Positions 8,153 through 14,902 of a DNA stretch of 35,434 nucleotides are shown in pieces. The position numbers and the translations under genes are program-made. The notes below the pieces were generated by a model. It had not been told where the DNA came from, made no database searches, and saw nothing but the letters and a program-made list of their open reading frames with translations. Numbering within the stretch: position 1 is the stretch's first letter; each line of letters opens with the position of its first letter. Source of the DNA: Thermoflexus hugenholtzii JAD2 (GTDB lineage Bacteria; Chloroflexota; Anaerolineae; J036; Brachytrichaceae); contig CAMDWA010000031.1 in assembly GCA_945877855.1 (NCBI GenBank), forward strand, positions 1 to 35,434, written 5' to 3'.

Positions 8153-8546
8153 CCCATCGATTTTATACTGTAGATAGCGCAGTCATTAGAAATGGAGCGC
8201 TAGGGCGCTAGGCATATGAAGCCCAATTTGTTAAGCTAGAACGCATTAAGCGTGCCGCGAACGCGCTTTAACGCGTTTGAAATTTTTAGACCGTGAATTC
8301 ATTCACGGGCGAGGTGGCGAAGGTATTGTCTATAATAATGTAGCATTTTGTTGCGGAGATTAGGCTATGATAAAGTAATTTTTGATGGGCTATTTGGCGG
8401 TGCTAGAACGACTATATCTCGTATAGCTATTCAGAAAAAGCTTTGCCAGAGATTTTTGTCGATTTTTACCCTTGCTCGATATAGACAACTATATCGAAAA
8501 TACAAAAAGTCTATTTAGCTTGTTTCACTTAAGGTAGGGTGGTGTT
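8153..8546. other. Intergenic region with dispersed repeats and an operator-like palindrome
   Basis: This 394-base divergent region between the GNAT gene and the VanW gene has no credible gene. It holds CAGTCATTAGAAATGG (8183-8198, also at 964-979), the palindrome CCGTGAAT-TC-ATTCACGG (8291-8308, related to 151-172) and GGCGAAGGTATT, so it looks like one assembled repeat element of about 150 bases. Closer to VanW is a perfect 8-bp inverted repeat CGATATAG-ACAA-CTATATCG (8477-8496), 50 bases before the start codon, a possible operator or short hairpin. AAGGTAGGGTGG before the ATG at 8547 is a plausible ribosome binding site. Confidence 0.6.
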
Positions 8547-10406
8547 ATGTCTCGAATATTTAAACCTTTTTTAATTGCAGTCGTGCTTGCTGGGGTTATT
8601 GTGTCTGGGGTAGCCTATGCCTACTCAAAATTTGAGTTGCCTTATCGCAACCGTGCCTACCCGGGTGTAAAAGTGATGGGGACGGAAGTCGGCGGGATGA
8701 ATGCGCAAGAAATCTTTGCGTTGGCAACAAGCAAGCTGCAAATACAATATAACACCCCATTTATTACGCTAAAGGCGGCTGACCGCACATCATCATACAA
8801 ATTGTCAGAGCTAGGCATTGGGGCAAACCCGGCACCCATTGTCGAAAAAGCCTTGCAGTTTGGGCGTGAGGGTGGTTTGTCAGAACGTATTCGCATTCGC
8901 ACCGAAGCCCAACAAAATGGTTTTGAGCTAAACCCTGCCATGTTTCAAGATAATGAAGCCGTGATTAGGTTGGTTGATCGGCTCGCCACTGAGATTGATA
9001 AACCATCACGAGATGCGGCAGTCATTATTAACGGTCTATCGGTGCGCGAAGTAACCGCCCAAACCGGTCTTGCGCTCGAAAAAGAAGCATCTGTCCGAAT
9101 GATTCGTGATGCGATTGCAAGTGGTAGGCAAGCTGAACTTAATTTGCCCACGCGCCCTATTTTGCCAGCCATCACCAGCGCCAAAGAGGCGACCGAAGAC
9201 GCAGCCCGTGTGTTAAAAGGCGAAGTGGCAATTTTGTTGCCAAAATTTAATGAGCAAGGCGCTATTATTGGCAGCAATGAAGTTTTTCGTATTAAAAATG
9301 CTGATTTGCTGAATTATATTTTTTTTGAAGAAGCTGCACCTGATAAAAATGGTGTGATCAAATTAAATGTACGTTTGCGTGAAGAAAAATTGCGCCCTAT
9401 TATTGAGCCATTGGCCCCAGCCGTGTATCTTGAAGCCGAAGATGCTCATTTTATTTTCGACGAAAAATCGAGCCAATTACAAGTGATTCGGCAAGACAAG
9501 CCCGGTCGTCAGCTCGATCTGCAAGCCACATTAAACGCAGTCAGTGAGGCTTTGCGCACGGGCAAAAATCAGGTGAGCATTGCTACCCAAGTCAATGGCG
9601 CAAAATTAAATACCCAAGTGACTGCTTCACAATTAGGCATCCAAAAATTATTGGTTGCCGCTTCGACCAATTTCGCCGGATCATCGGCAGCACGTATTCG
9701 GAATATTCAAGTGGCGGCGGCGCGTTTTCATGGGGTTGTGGTTCCGCCGGGTGCGGTATTTTCTTATAACGATATTTTGGGCGAAGTTTCGACCAAAGAT
9801 GGGTTTGAAGAAGGCTTGGTGATTATTGGCGACCGCACCGTAAAAGGCGTGGGGGGTGGCGTATGTCAAGTATCGACTACGGCTTATCAGGCGGCTTTAA
9901 AGGCTGGCTTGCCCATTCTTGAGCGTTTGCCACATGGGTATCGGGTCGGTTATTATGAGCGTGGCATGGGCGCAGGTTTCGACTCGACCGTATTTGGGCC
10001 TTATGTCGATTTGAAATTTAAAAATGATACGCCGGGCCATATTTTGATCGAAAGTTATGTCAATACAGCGGCAGGCACACATATGTTTAAATTTTATGGC
10101 ACGCCCGATAACCGAGAAGTGTTTATCAGCAAGTCAAATGTGCTTTCGACCACCCCACCCGGGGCCGATATTTATGAGCTTGACCCGGAGAAAAAGGTGC
10201 CGGAAAATCAAGTCAAGCAAACTGAATTTGCGCAGGCTGGCGCCACTATCGTTTTTAGCCGACAAGTAAAAAAGGATGGCAAGTTGATTATTAACGAAAC
10301 GGTGCAAAGCAAATATGTGCCTTGGCAAAATGTGTTTCGCTATGGGCCGGGGTTTGTGCCTCCCCCGGGTGCTATTGTGCGCGACAACAGCAAACCAACC
10401 CAATAG
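8547..10406 (+). CDS. VanW family protein with YoaR-like domains
   Basis: A 619-residue cell-surface protein. Residues 7-27 form a single N-terminal membrane anchor; the rest is extracytoplasmic. Two YoaR-like putative peptidoglycan-binding segments (roughly 40-160 and 220-350, with YKLSELGIGANPAPIVEKAL and VTASQLGI) precede the VanW domain (about 380-510), which shows GVVVPPGAVFSYNDILG, the signature VGGGVCQVSTTAYQAALKAG, LPHGYRVGYYERG and GFDSTVFGPYVDLKFKND. The C-terminal tail is a beta-rich segment ending in a proline-rich stretch. VanW proteins occur in vancomycin-resistance clusters but most, like this one, are unlinked to them and have no known activity; a resistance role should not be inferred. 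Confidence 0.92.
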   Translation: MSRIFKPFLIAVVLAGVIVSGVAYAYSKFELPYRNRAYPGVKVMGTEVGGMNAQEIFALATSKLQIQYNTPFITLKAADRTSSYKLSELGIGANPAPIVEKALQFGREGGLSERIRIRTEAQQNGFELNPAMFQDNEAVIRLVDRLATEIDKPSRDAAVIINGLSVREVTAQTGLALEKEASVRMIRDAIASGRQAELNLPTRPILPAITSAKEATEDAARVLKGEVAILLPKFNEQGAIIGSNEVFRIKNADLLNYIFFEEAAPDKNGVIKLNVRLREEKLRPIIEPLAPAVYLEAEDAHFIFDEKSSQLQVIRQDKPGRQLDLQATLNAVSEALRTGKNQVSIATQVNGAKLNTQVTASQLGIQKLLVAASTNFAGSSAARIRNIQVAAARFHGVVVPPGAVFSYNDILGEVSTKDGFEEGLVIIGDRTVKGVGGGVCQVSTTAYQAALKAGLPILERLPHGYRVGYYERGMGAGFDSTVFGPYVDLKFKNDTPGHILIESYVNTAAGTHMFKFYGTPDNREVFISKSNVLSTTPPGADIYELDPEKKVPENQVKQTEFAQAGATIVFSRQVKKDGKLIINETVQSKYVPWQNVFRYGPGFVPPPGAIVRDNSKPTQ

Positions 10407-10409
10407 TTA

Positions 10410-10490
10410 ATTACGAATTACCAATTACGAATTTGGGGCTAAAACTTCACCTCCCATAATTCATAATTCGTAATTCGTAATTCGTAATTA
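10410..10490. repeat. Heptamer repeats (ATTACGA / GTAATTC) in inverted pair
   Basis: ATTACGA, ATTACCA, ATTACGA at 10410-10430 face ATAATTC, ATAATTC, GTAATTC, GTAATTC, GTAATTA at 10456-10490. The two arms are partly complementary and fill the gap between the VanW stop and the NUDIX gene, with the last unit ending on the A of the NUDIX start codon, so the repeats take the place of a normal ribosome binding site. Confidence 0.85.
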
Positions 10491-11164
10491 TGATGCATGC
10501 CACATTGCCGACATGGGAACACGCCAGCACTGACGAAAAAATTGCCAAACTGCGCGGGCTGATTGATGATTTGTATCGCTATTCGCTGGGCGATGCGGTC
10601 AATAACGTGATTCGCTTCGTCGAAGCACATCAACCCGATGACGAAGCTGAGGCCCAATCAAAACAGTTAATTTTGGCAGCTTGCCGAGCACACCCCAATA
10701 TTTTGAATGCAAATTGTGAAGTTGGGCATATTACCGGTTCGGGCTTGGTTATTGACCCAAAAGGCAAACGGGTTTTGCTAAACTATCATGCCAAATTGCA
10801 AAAATGGTTGCAATTTGGCGGTCATGCCGAATATGAAACCGAGCCATGGCGGGTTGCCTTGCGCGAAACGCACGAAGAAAGTAGCCTGCCCGATTTGCAG
10901 TTTTACCCAAATGCAATGAAACCGGTCTTGTTGGATCTTGATGCCCATGTTATTCCGCAACGCAAAAATTTGCCAGCACATTATCATTATGATTTACGCT
11001 ATTTGCTGGCGACACATCAACCCGAATTGGCACAGGCCAGCGATGAATCTGGCGAAATACGGTGGCTAAAATTTAACGAAATTGACACATTACCGCTCGA
11101 GTCAGGGGTATTGCGTATGATTCGCAAAGCTGAGCAAATTATCTTAAACACACCATCTGAATAA
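10490..11164 (+). CDS. NUDIX hydrolase
   Basis: A 224-residue cytoplasmic pyrophosphohydrolase. The Nudix helix is GGHAEYETEPWRVALRETHEES (about 121-142), with the catalytic R-E-x-x-E-E intact as RETHEES; the upstream glutamate position of the consensus is a threonine or shifted by one. It is preceded by the strand GLVIDPKGKRVLLNYHAKLQKWLQFGGH. The N-terminal 70 residues form a helical extension. The closing strands contain HYHYDLRYLLA and SGEIRWLKFNEIDTL. This pattern is common in uncharacterised bacterial Nudix enzymes, so the nucleotide substrate is unknown. The start ATG abuts heptamer repeats; an ATG one codon later is possible. Confidence 0.9.
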   Translation: MMHATLPTWEHASTDEKIAKLRGLIDDLYRYSLGDAVNNVIRFVEAHQPDDEAEAQSKQLILAACRAHPNILNANCEVGHITGSGLVIDPKGKRVLLNYHAKLQKWLQFGGHAEYETEPWRVALRETHEESSLPDLQFYPNAMKPVLLDLDAHVIPQRKNLPAHYHYDLRYLLATHQPELAQASDESGEIRWLKFNEIDTLPLESGVLRMIRKAEQIILNTPSE

Positions 11165-11213
11165 TGCAAGGTAAAACGGGCTTCGTCAAAATCACTATAT
11201 GGCCTTTGGGCAT

Positions 11214-11473
11214 TAACTCATGTTACGCAATATTTTTAATAGCAGCAAAAGTGTAAGCGGTCATCCCGACGCGTAGCGAGGGATCCCTGAAGATTAAATT
11301 TGGCAAAAATGTAGTCAGGTCGGCTAAAGTTTTGACAAGCCATTGTTACCCTTTCACGGGTTTTGGCAACAGGGATCCCTCACTTCGTGTCGGGATGACG
11401 ATTTTCACTTTCGCTATTATTGGTGATAGTAAGTGCATTTAATGCCATAACCTAAATTGCGTAACATGAGTTA
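11214..11473. mobile_element. MITE-like element with 18-bp terminal inverted repeats
   Basis: TAACTCATGTTACGCAAT at 11214-11231 is exactly inverted at 11456-11473. Inside, 11260-11289 and 11370-11399 form a second inverted pair of 30 bases with three mismatches (GTCATCCCGAC...GGGATCCCTG type). The 260-base element fills the 333-base gap between the NUDIX gene and the DUF3179 gene and has no coding capacity, as expected of a non-autonomous element. An ATTAA sequence occurs at both outer edges (11212-11216 and 11473-11477) but not flush with the repeats, so a target duplication is only possible. Its right end lies 24 bases before the DUF3179 start. Confidence 0.7.
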
Positions 11474-11497
11474 TTAAAAAGATATTAAATTGTTAAT

Positions 11498-12538
11498 ATG
11501 ACTGTTTTATTATCATTTTTTGCCATTTTGATTTCGGTGCTTGCCATTCAAATGAACCAATGGGTTTCATTTGTGCCACAACTGGGTATTGAATTTCAAT
11601 ATTATCGACGGCGAAATCGGGTTGTTGTGAGCGGAATAGCTTTGGGTTTGGCGCTTGTTGCGCTATCATTGCAGCCCAATTTCACCCAAGCGATTGTTGT
11701 AGCCATCGTTATTGGGCTAATACCCCTATCTGGTTTTATGCATGCCGCCAAAGCCTTGGTAGCGGTGGATACGCCGAAACATGTGTCGGCATCTGCGGCG
11801 GTTTGGGCGAGCAATAGCCAGATTTTGGGCTATGTCGATGATGATGGGCAGGCGTGTGCGTGGCAGCTTGACACACTCATCCCACATCACCTCATTAATG
11901 ATTGCGTGGCGGGTAAGCCCATTTTAGTAGCATGGTGAGAAGCCTGCCGCAGCGGCATCGTGTATGCCGCCAGCCTTGATCAACAGCATTTGCATTTTGA
12001 AGTTGAATGTGTATGGCGGCGCAACATGGTGATGCGTGACCGCGAAACCGGCACATTGTGGCAACACGCCACCGGCGAGGCCTTAATTGGCCCGCACAAA
12101 GGGGCTCAACTGGCATTATTGGGCGGTGAGCTAACAACATGGGCGGATTGGCAACAGACTTACCCCAACACCCTCGCTGCGCTTGAGCCTGAACGTTGGA
12201 CAGGTTTGTTGCCAAAAAGATTTGTATCAATCTTGCTTGAAAAAGCCACGTCGCATGGACATATGCCTGGTATCACCCAAAACGATACCCGCTTAGATGC
12301 GCACGCCCCGATTATTGGCCTTAGTATTGGTAATCAACATTGCGCCTTTCCACTCGCCACATTACAACGCCTTGGCGGCGTTATCACCTCATTTGCAGGC
12401 CAAACAGTGCAGCTAAACTACGACCCAACCCATGATAAAGTGACCATTTATGTAGATGGGCAACTGGTTTTGCCGCAGCGCATGTGGTGGGTCGGTTGGT
12501 ATGAATTTCACCCCGATACGGCTGTTTATGGTGGTTGA
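11498..12538 (+). CDS. DUF3179 protein, candidate selenoprotein read through TGA at 11936
   Basis: Two same-frame ORFs (11498-11938, and from GTG 11960 to 12538) are separated only by one TGA and seven codons. Read through, they make a 346-residue protein. Residues 1-80 hold about three membrane helices. The rest follows the DUF3179 pattern: SQILGYVDDDGQACAW, HHLINDCVAGKPILVAW, the TGA residue 147, then EACRSGIVYAA, RNMVMRDRETGTLWQHATGEALIGP, LTTWADWQQTYPNTLA, and a second half ending MWWVGWYEFHPDTAVY. In this family the segment after GKPxxVT(Y/F) is CPLC or similar, so the TGA replaces the first, most conserved Cys, leaving U147-E-A-C150. A SECIS-like hairpin follows. Function of the family is unknown; a redox role is inference. 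Alternatives are a nonsense mutation or sequence error. If selenocysteine is not made, translation ends at residue 146. Confidence 0.75.
11936..11970 (+). promoter_or_regulatory. Candidate selenocysteine codon and bacterial SECIS element
   Basis: The TGA is 11936-11938. A perfect 7-bp stem, GCGGCAT (11952-11958) with ATGCCGC (11964-11970), closes the 5-base loop CGTGT. The loop starts 20 bases after the TGA. Known bacterial SECIS elements lie immediately downstream of the UGA in the coding region, with a small apical loop 16-37 bases away and a G in its first two positions, often as GU; all of these are met. A competing shorter pairing (TGCCG-CAG-CGGCA, 11945-11957) overlaps the left arm. Confidence 0.65.
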
Positions 12539-12873
12539 GATTTTATGAGAGCAGATTCTGATTGGATGAAAGGCTTGGCCGATTTCACCTTTTATCTTTT
12601 GGACAGTGTTTCTTAAAACAATTTTTCGCCGAAATCACTATCTCAGGGTTGTTACGGGGCGGCTTTGCCGCCCCGTAACAACCCTGAGATAGTGATTTCG
12701 GCATTCATTTTGTCTAAATATGCTCTCTGATTTTATAAAACCACGTGATTTCAGCTAACAAAAAAAGTGAAAATTGATTTAATAAAATCTCAAATGACGT
12801 GACATGATGGACATTTTATTGGTGCATCAAGAATCAGCTTGCCCAATATAAATTTGGCGTAAAATCAATTGTA
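12539..12873. other. Intergenic region without a gene
   Basis: Apart from the large hairpin at 12628-12702 this 335-base stretch is AT-rich and has no supportable ORF. The final 150 bases before the SDR gene contain AATATAAATTTGG and similar A/T runs that may hold a promoter, but no clear -35/-10 pair is seen. There is no evident Shine-Dalgarno before the ATG at 12874. Confidence 0.5.
12628..12702. repeat. Perfect 36-bp hairpin, copy 2 of the three-member family
   Basis: Arms 12628-12663 and 12667-12702 are exact reverse complements with loop TTT. The base of the stem (GCCGAAATCACTAT) and the left flank TTAAAACAATTTTTC match copies 1 and 3; the stem tip differs completely from them, yet stays self-complementary. 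It follows the DUF3179 gene and could act as its terminator. Confidence 0.9.
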
Positions 12874-13662
12874 ATGGCAAAATCAATTGTTATCACCGGT
12901 TCAACCCGCGGTATTGGCTTGGGATTGGCAAACGAGTTGCTCAAGCGGGGGTGTCGTGTTACGATTAGTGGGCGCACCCAACTAAGCGTGGATAAAGCAT
13001 TGGCTTCATTGGCGGAGCAATATGGGCTTGAGCGTTTGTATGGTGAGCCATGCGATGTGAGTGATCATGCGCAATTGACGGCGTTGTGGAACAAGGCATT
13101 TGAGCGCTTTGGCAAAATTGATATTTGGATCAACAATGCTGGGGTGAGTATCAGCCGTAAAGCCTTGTGGGAGCAGGATATGGAAGCGGTGCGTGACCTC
13201 ATCAACACCAATTTGGTGGGGGTGATTTATGGTTCGCAAGTAGCCTTGCGCGGCATGATTAAACAAGGCGGCGGGGCCATTTATAACATGGAAGGGTTTG
13301 GCAGCAATGGTATGACCAGCGCCGGGATGACAGCTTATGGTGCATCTAAAAGTGCTGTAACCTATTTAACCCGTTCATTGCAAAAAGACAGCAAAGATAA
13401 AAATGTATTGGTGGGTTTGCTCAGCCCCGGCATTGTCGATACCGATTTATTGCGCGGCGATTATGATGAACCAGAAAAATGGGCCAAAGCCAAGCGCACT
13501 TTGAATATTTTGGGCGACAAGGTTGAAACGGTTACGCCATATTTGGCCGACAAAATACTGGCCAATACCAAAGATGGGGCACGCATTTCATGGCTCACCC
13601 CGGGCAAAGTGGCGATGCGTTTCGCCACCGCCCGGATTAGGCCTCGGAAGATCATGGATTAG
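12874..13662 (+). CDS. Short-chain dehydrogenase, chlorophyll(ide) b reductase-like
   Basis: A 262-residue Rossmann-fold oxidoreductase. The cofactor loop is GSTRGIGLG (about 8-16) followed by SGRTQ, which favours NADP(H); CDVSD and WINNAGVS follow. The active site has YGASKSA (Tyr and Lys). The strand before it is AIYNMEGFGSNG rather than the usual NISS, a pattern I associate with the chlorophyll b reductase (NOL/NYC1) branch of SDRs. A real chlorophyll role is doubtful without other pigment genes; a general reductase is the safer reading. It converges on the next gene, with three bases between the two stops. Confidence 0.88.
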   Translation: MAKSIVITGSTRGIGLGLANELLKRGCRVTISGRTQLSVDKALASLAEQYGLERLYGEPCDVSDHAQLTALWNKAFERFGKIDIWINNAGVSISRKALWEQDMEAVRDLINTNLVGVIYGSQVALRGMIKQGGGAIYNMEGFGSNGMTSAGMTAYGASKSAVTYLTRSLQKDSKDKNVLVGLLSPGIVDTDLLRGDYDEPEKWAKAKRTLNILGDKVETVTPYLADKILANTKDGARISWLTPGKVAMRFATARIRPRKIMD

Positions 13663-13665
13663 CCG

Positions 13666-14658
13666 CTAAGCGTCCATCCACATCACATAGCTCCACCAAT
13701 CGCAACGGATGCCATCGACGCGGCCCGGGGCTTTGGGCAAACGGTGAAACCACCATTTGTGATGCGCCCGAATATCGCCATTGCCCCATTGATTGCAATT
13801 AACTTGTTTGCGCTCGCCGGTTAAATATGGGAAATTGAGCCAATCGTCACAGGCGCTGCTCACAACGGTGCGGTTGCCCCAATCATAATCGGTGGTGCTG
13901 TTTGGGGCATAGTGCATCCAGCCGACTTCGGCTTTGCCAGGGTGATTTTGATCGTAGCGGATGAAACGCTCATACAAATTGGCCGCGCCGTGTTTGCCTT
14001 CATACACCTTTGTCATCACCGATTCGGTGCGATGCCCCAAGTTTTCGAGCATCTCGCCTACCCCGCGCTCATAGCTAAAACCCATAATGACAAATTTTGG
14101 CACACCGCCGCATAAATCTGGGTCAGAGAATTCAGGTGAATTGCACCAGAAGGCATTTTCGCCCACCATGCGCGATTCGTAAAACCCACCATATGGAAAG
14201 GCAAACAGCCATACCTCGTCAATTTCTTCCATCATCACCCGCCCAATCAAATTGAGGTCTTTGATAGTCTGTTTGTAGTCCATATAATCGGGCTGATGCG
14301 CCGGCAGGCTGCGATTCATCACCTTTAGATAGGTTTGGGCATCATAGCGATACCCGTCTTCTTTTACCGGAAATTCATCTAGCACAATACGCTCAACAAT
14401 CTTGTAATTAACCCGTCCACCGCTGCACTCAGTCACATCGTTAATATAGTTTTGACAAAGCACATCAGGGTCGTTCCAGCCCATATATTCCCGCAAACGT
14501 ATGCCCCGCGCCTGATCGATGATTGGGTCGTAAATCACTAATAAGACACGCGGAGCAAAGGTTTCAAGTGGGGCATCATCGGTCACTTCAAGCGGAACCG
14601 TTTCATCGCCGCCAAGCATATTGTCAATTAAATTGTTAAACCAAGACGAAATACTCAT
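13666..14658 (-). CDS. Uncharacterised protein
   Basis: A 330-residue protein that I cannot assign. It has a short amphipathic N-terminus (WFNNLIDNMLGG) but no clear signal peptide or membrane helix. A strand APRVLLVIYDPIID opens the folded part. Trp, Tyr, His and Asp are frequent, with runs such as DEVWLFAFPYGGFYESRM, NAFWCNSPEF, PNSTTDYDWGN and DIRAHHKWWFHRLPKAPG near the C-terminus; the His/Asp-rich ending suggests metal or carbohydrate binding but nothing more can be said. Several cysteines are scattered rather than arranged in a CxxC. It is a single gene, converging with the SDR, preceded by a 35-bp hairpin. Confidence 0.8.
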   Translation of the reverse strand: MSISSWFNNLIDNMLGGDETVPLEVTDDAPLETFAPRVLLVIYDPIIDQARGIRLREYMGWNDPDVLCQNYINDVTECSGGRVNYKIVERIVLDEFPVKEDGYRYDAQTYLKVMNRSLPAHQPDYMDYKQTIKDLNLIGRVMMEEIDEVWLFAFPYGGFYESRMVGENAFWCNSPEFSDPDLCGGVPKFVIMGFSYERGVGEMLENLGHRTESVMTKVYEGKHGAANLYERFIRYDQNHPGKAEVGWMHYAPNSTTDYDWGNRTVVSSACDDWLNFPYLTGERKQVNCNQWGNGDIRAHHKWWFHRLPKAPGRVDGIRCDWWSYVMWMDA

Positions 14659-14756
14659 TAGGGTAATGATACTCGGGTTGTAAAATTCCCTCGTAGATGT
14701 CTGCTACAGCCAATTTTCCATAGGTGAGTCGTCTTCGTAAGCCCCCAAAGCGTAAT

Positions 14757-14829
14757 GCCGAACTCACTATATGACCTTTGTGGGCAGGGGCTTTGGCCCT
14801 GCCCACAAAGGTCATATAGTGAGTTCGGC
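14757..14829. repeat. 35-bp hairpin, copy 3 of the three-member family, inverted orientation
   Basis: Arms 14757-14791 and 14795-14829 pair with a single mismatch (14790 against 14796) around loop TTT. Its flank GAAAATTTGTTTTA at 14830-14843 is the reverse complement of the left flank of copies 1 and 2, so this copy is inserted the other way round. It lies between the glycoside-hydrolase-like gene and the uncharacterised gene, both on the minus strand. Confidence 0.9.
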
Positions 14830-14902
14830 GAAAATTTGTTTTACTTAACCCTGTTTTTTGAAGGCACAAAATGGTATTTGTCACCTCAAAAATGATATAT
14901 CG

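Noticed and set aside
8547..10406. Vancomycin resistance determinant
   Set aside because: Only the VanW domain is present; no vanH/A/X/S/R genes are nearby and most VanW proteins are unrelated to resistance.
11936..11938. TGA read as tryptophan (alternative genetic code)
   Set aside because: TGA ends other genes normally here (for example 4452-4454 and 17407-17409), Trp is written TGG throughout, and the family has Cys, not Trp, at this position.
11960..12538. Independent second gene starting at GTG 11960
   Set aside because: It begins in the middle of the DUF3179 domain, inside the hairpin loop, has no ribosome binding site and continues the same frame as the ORF before it.
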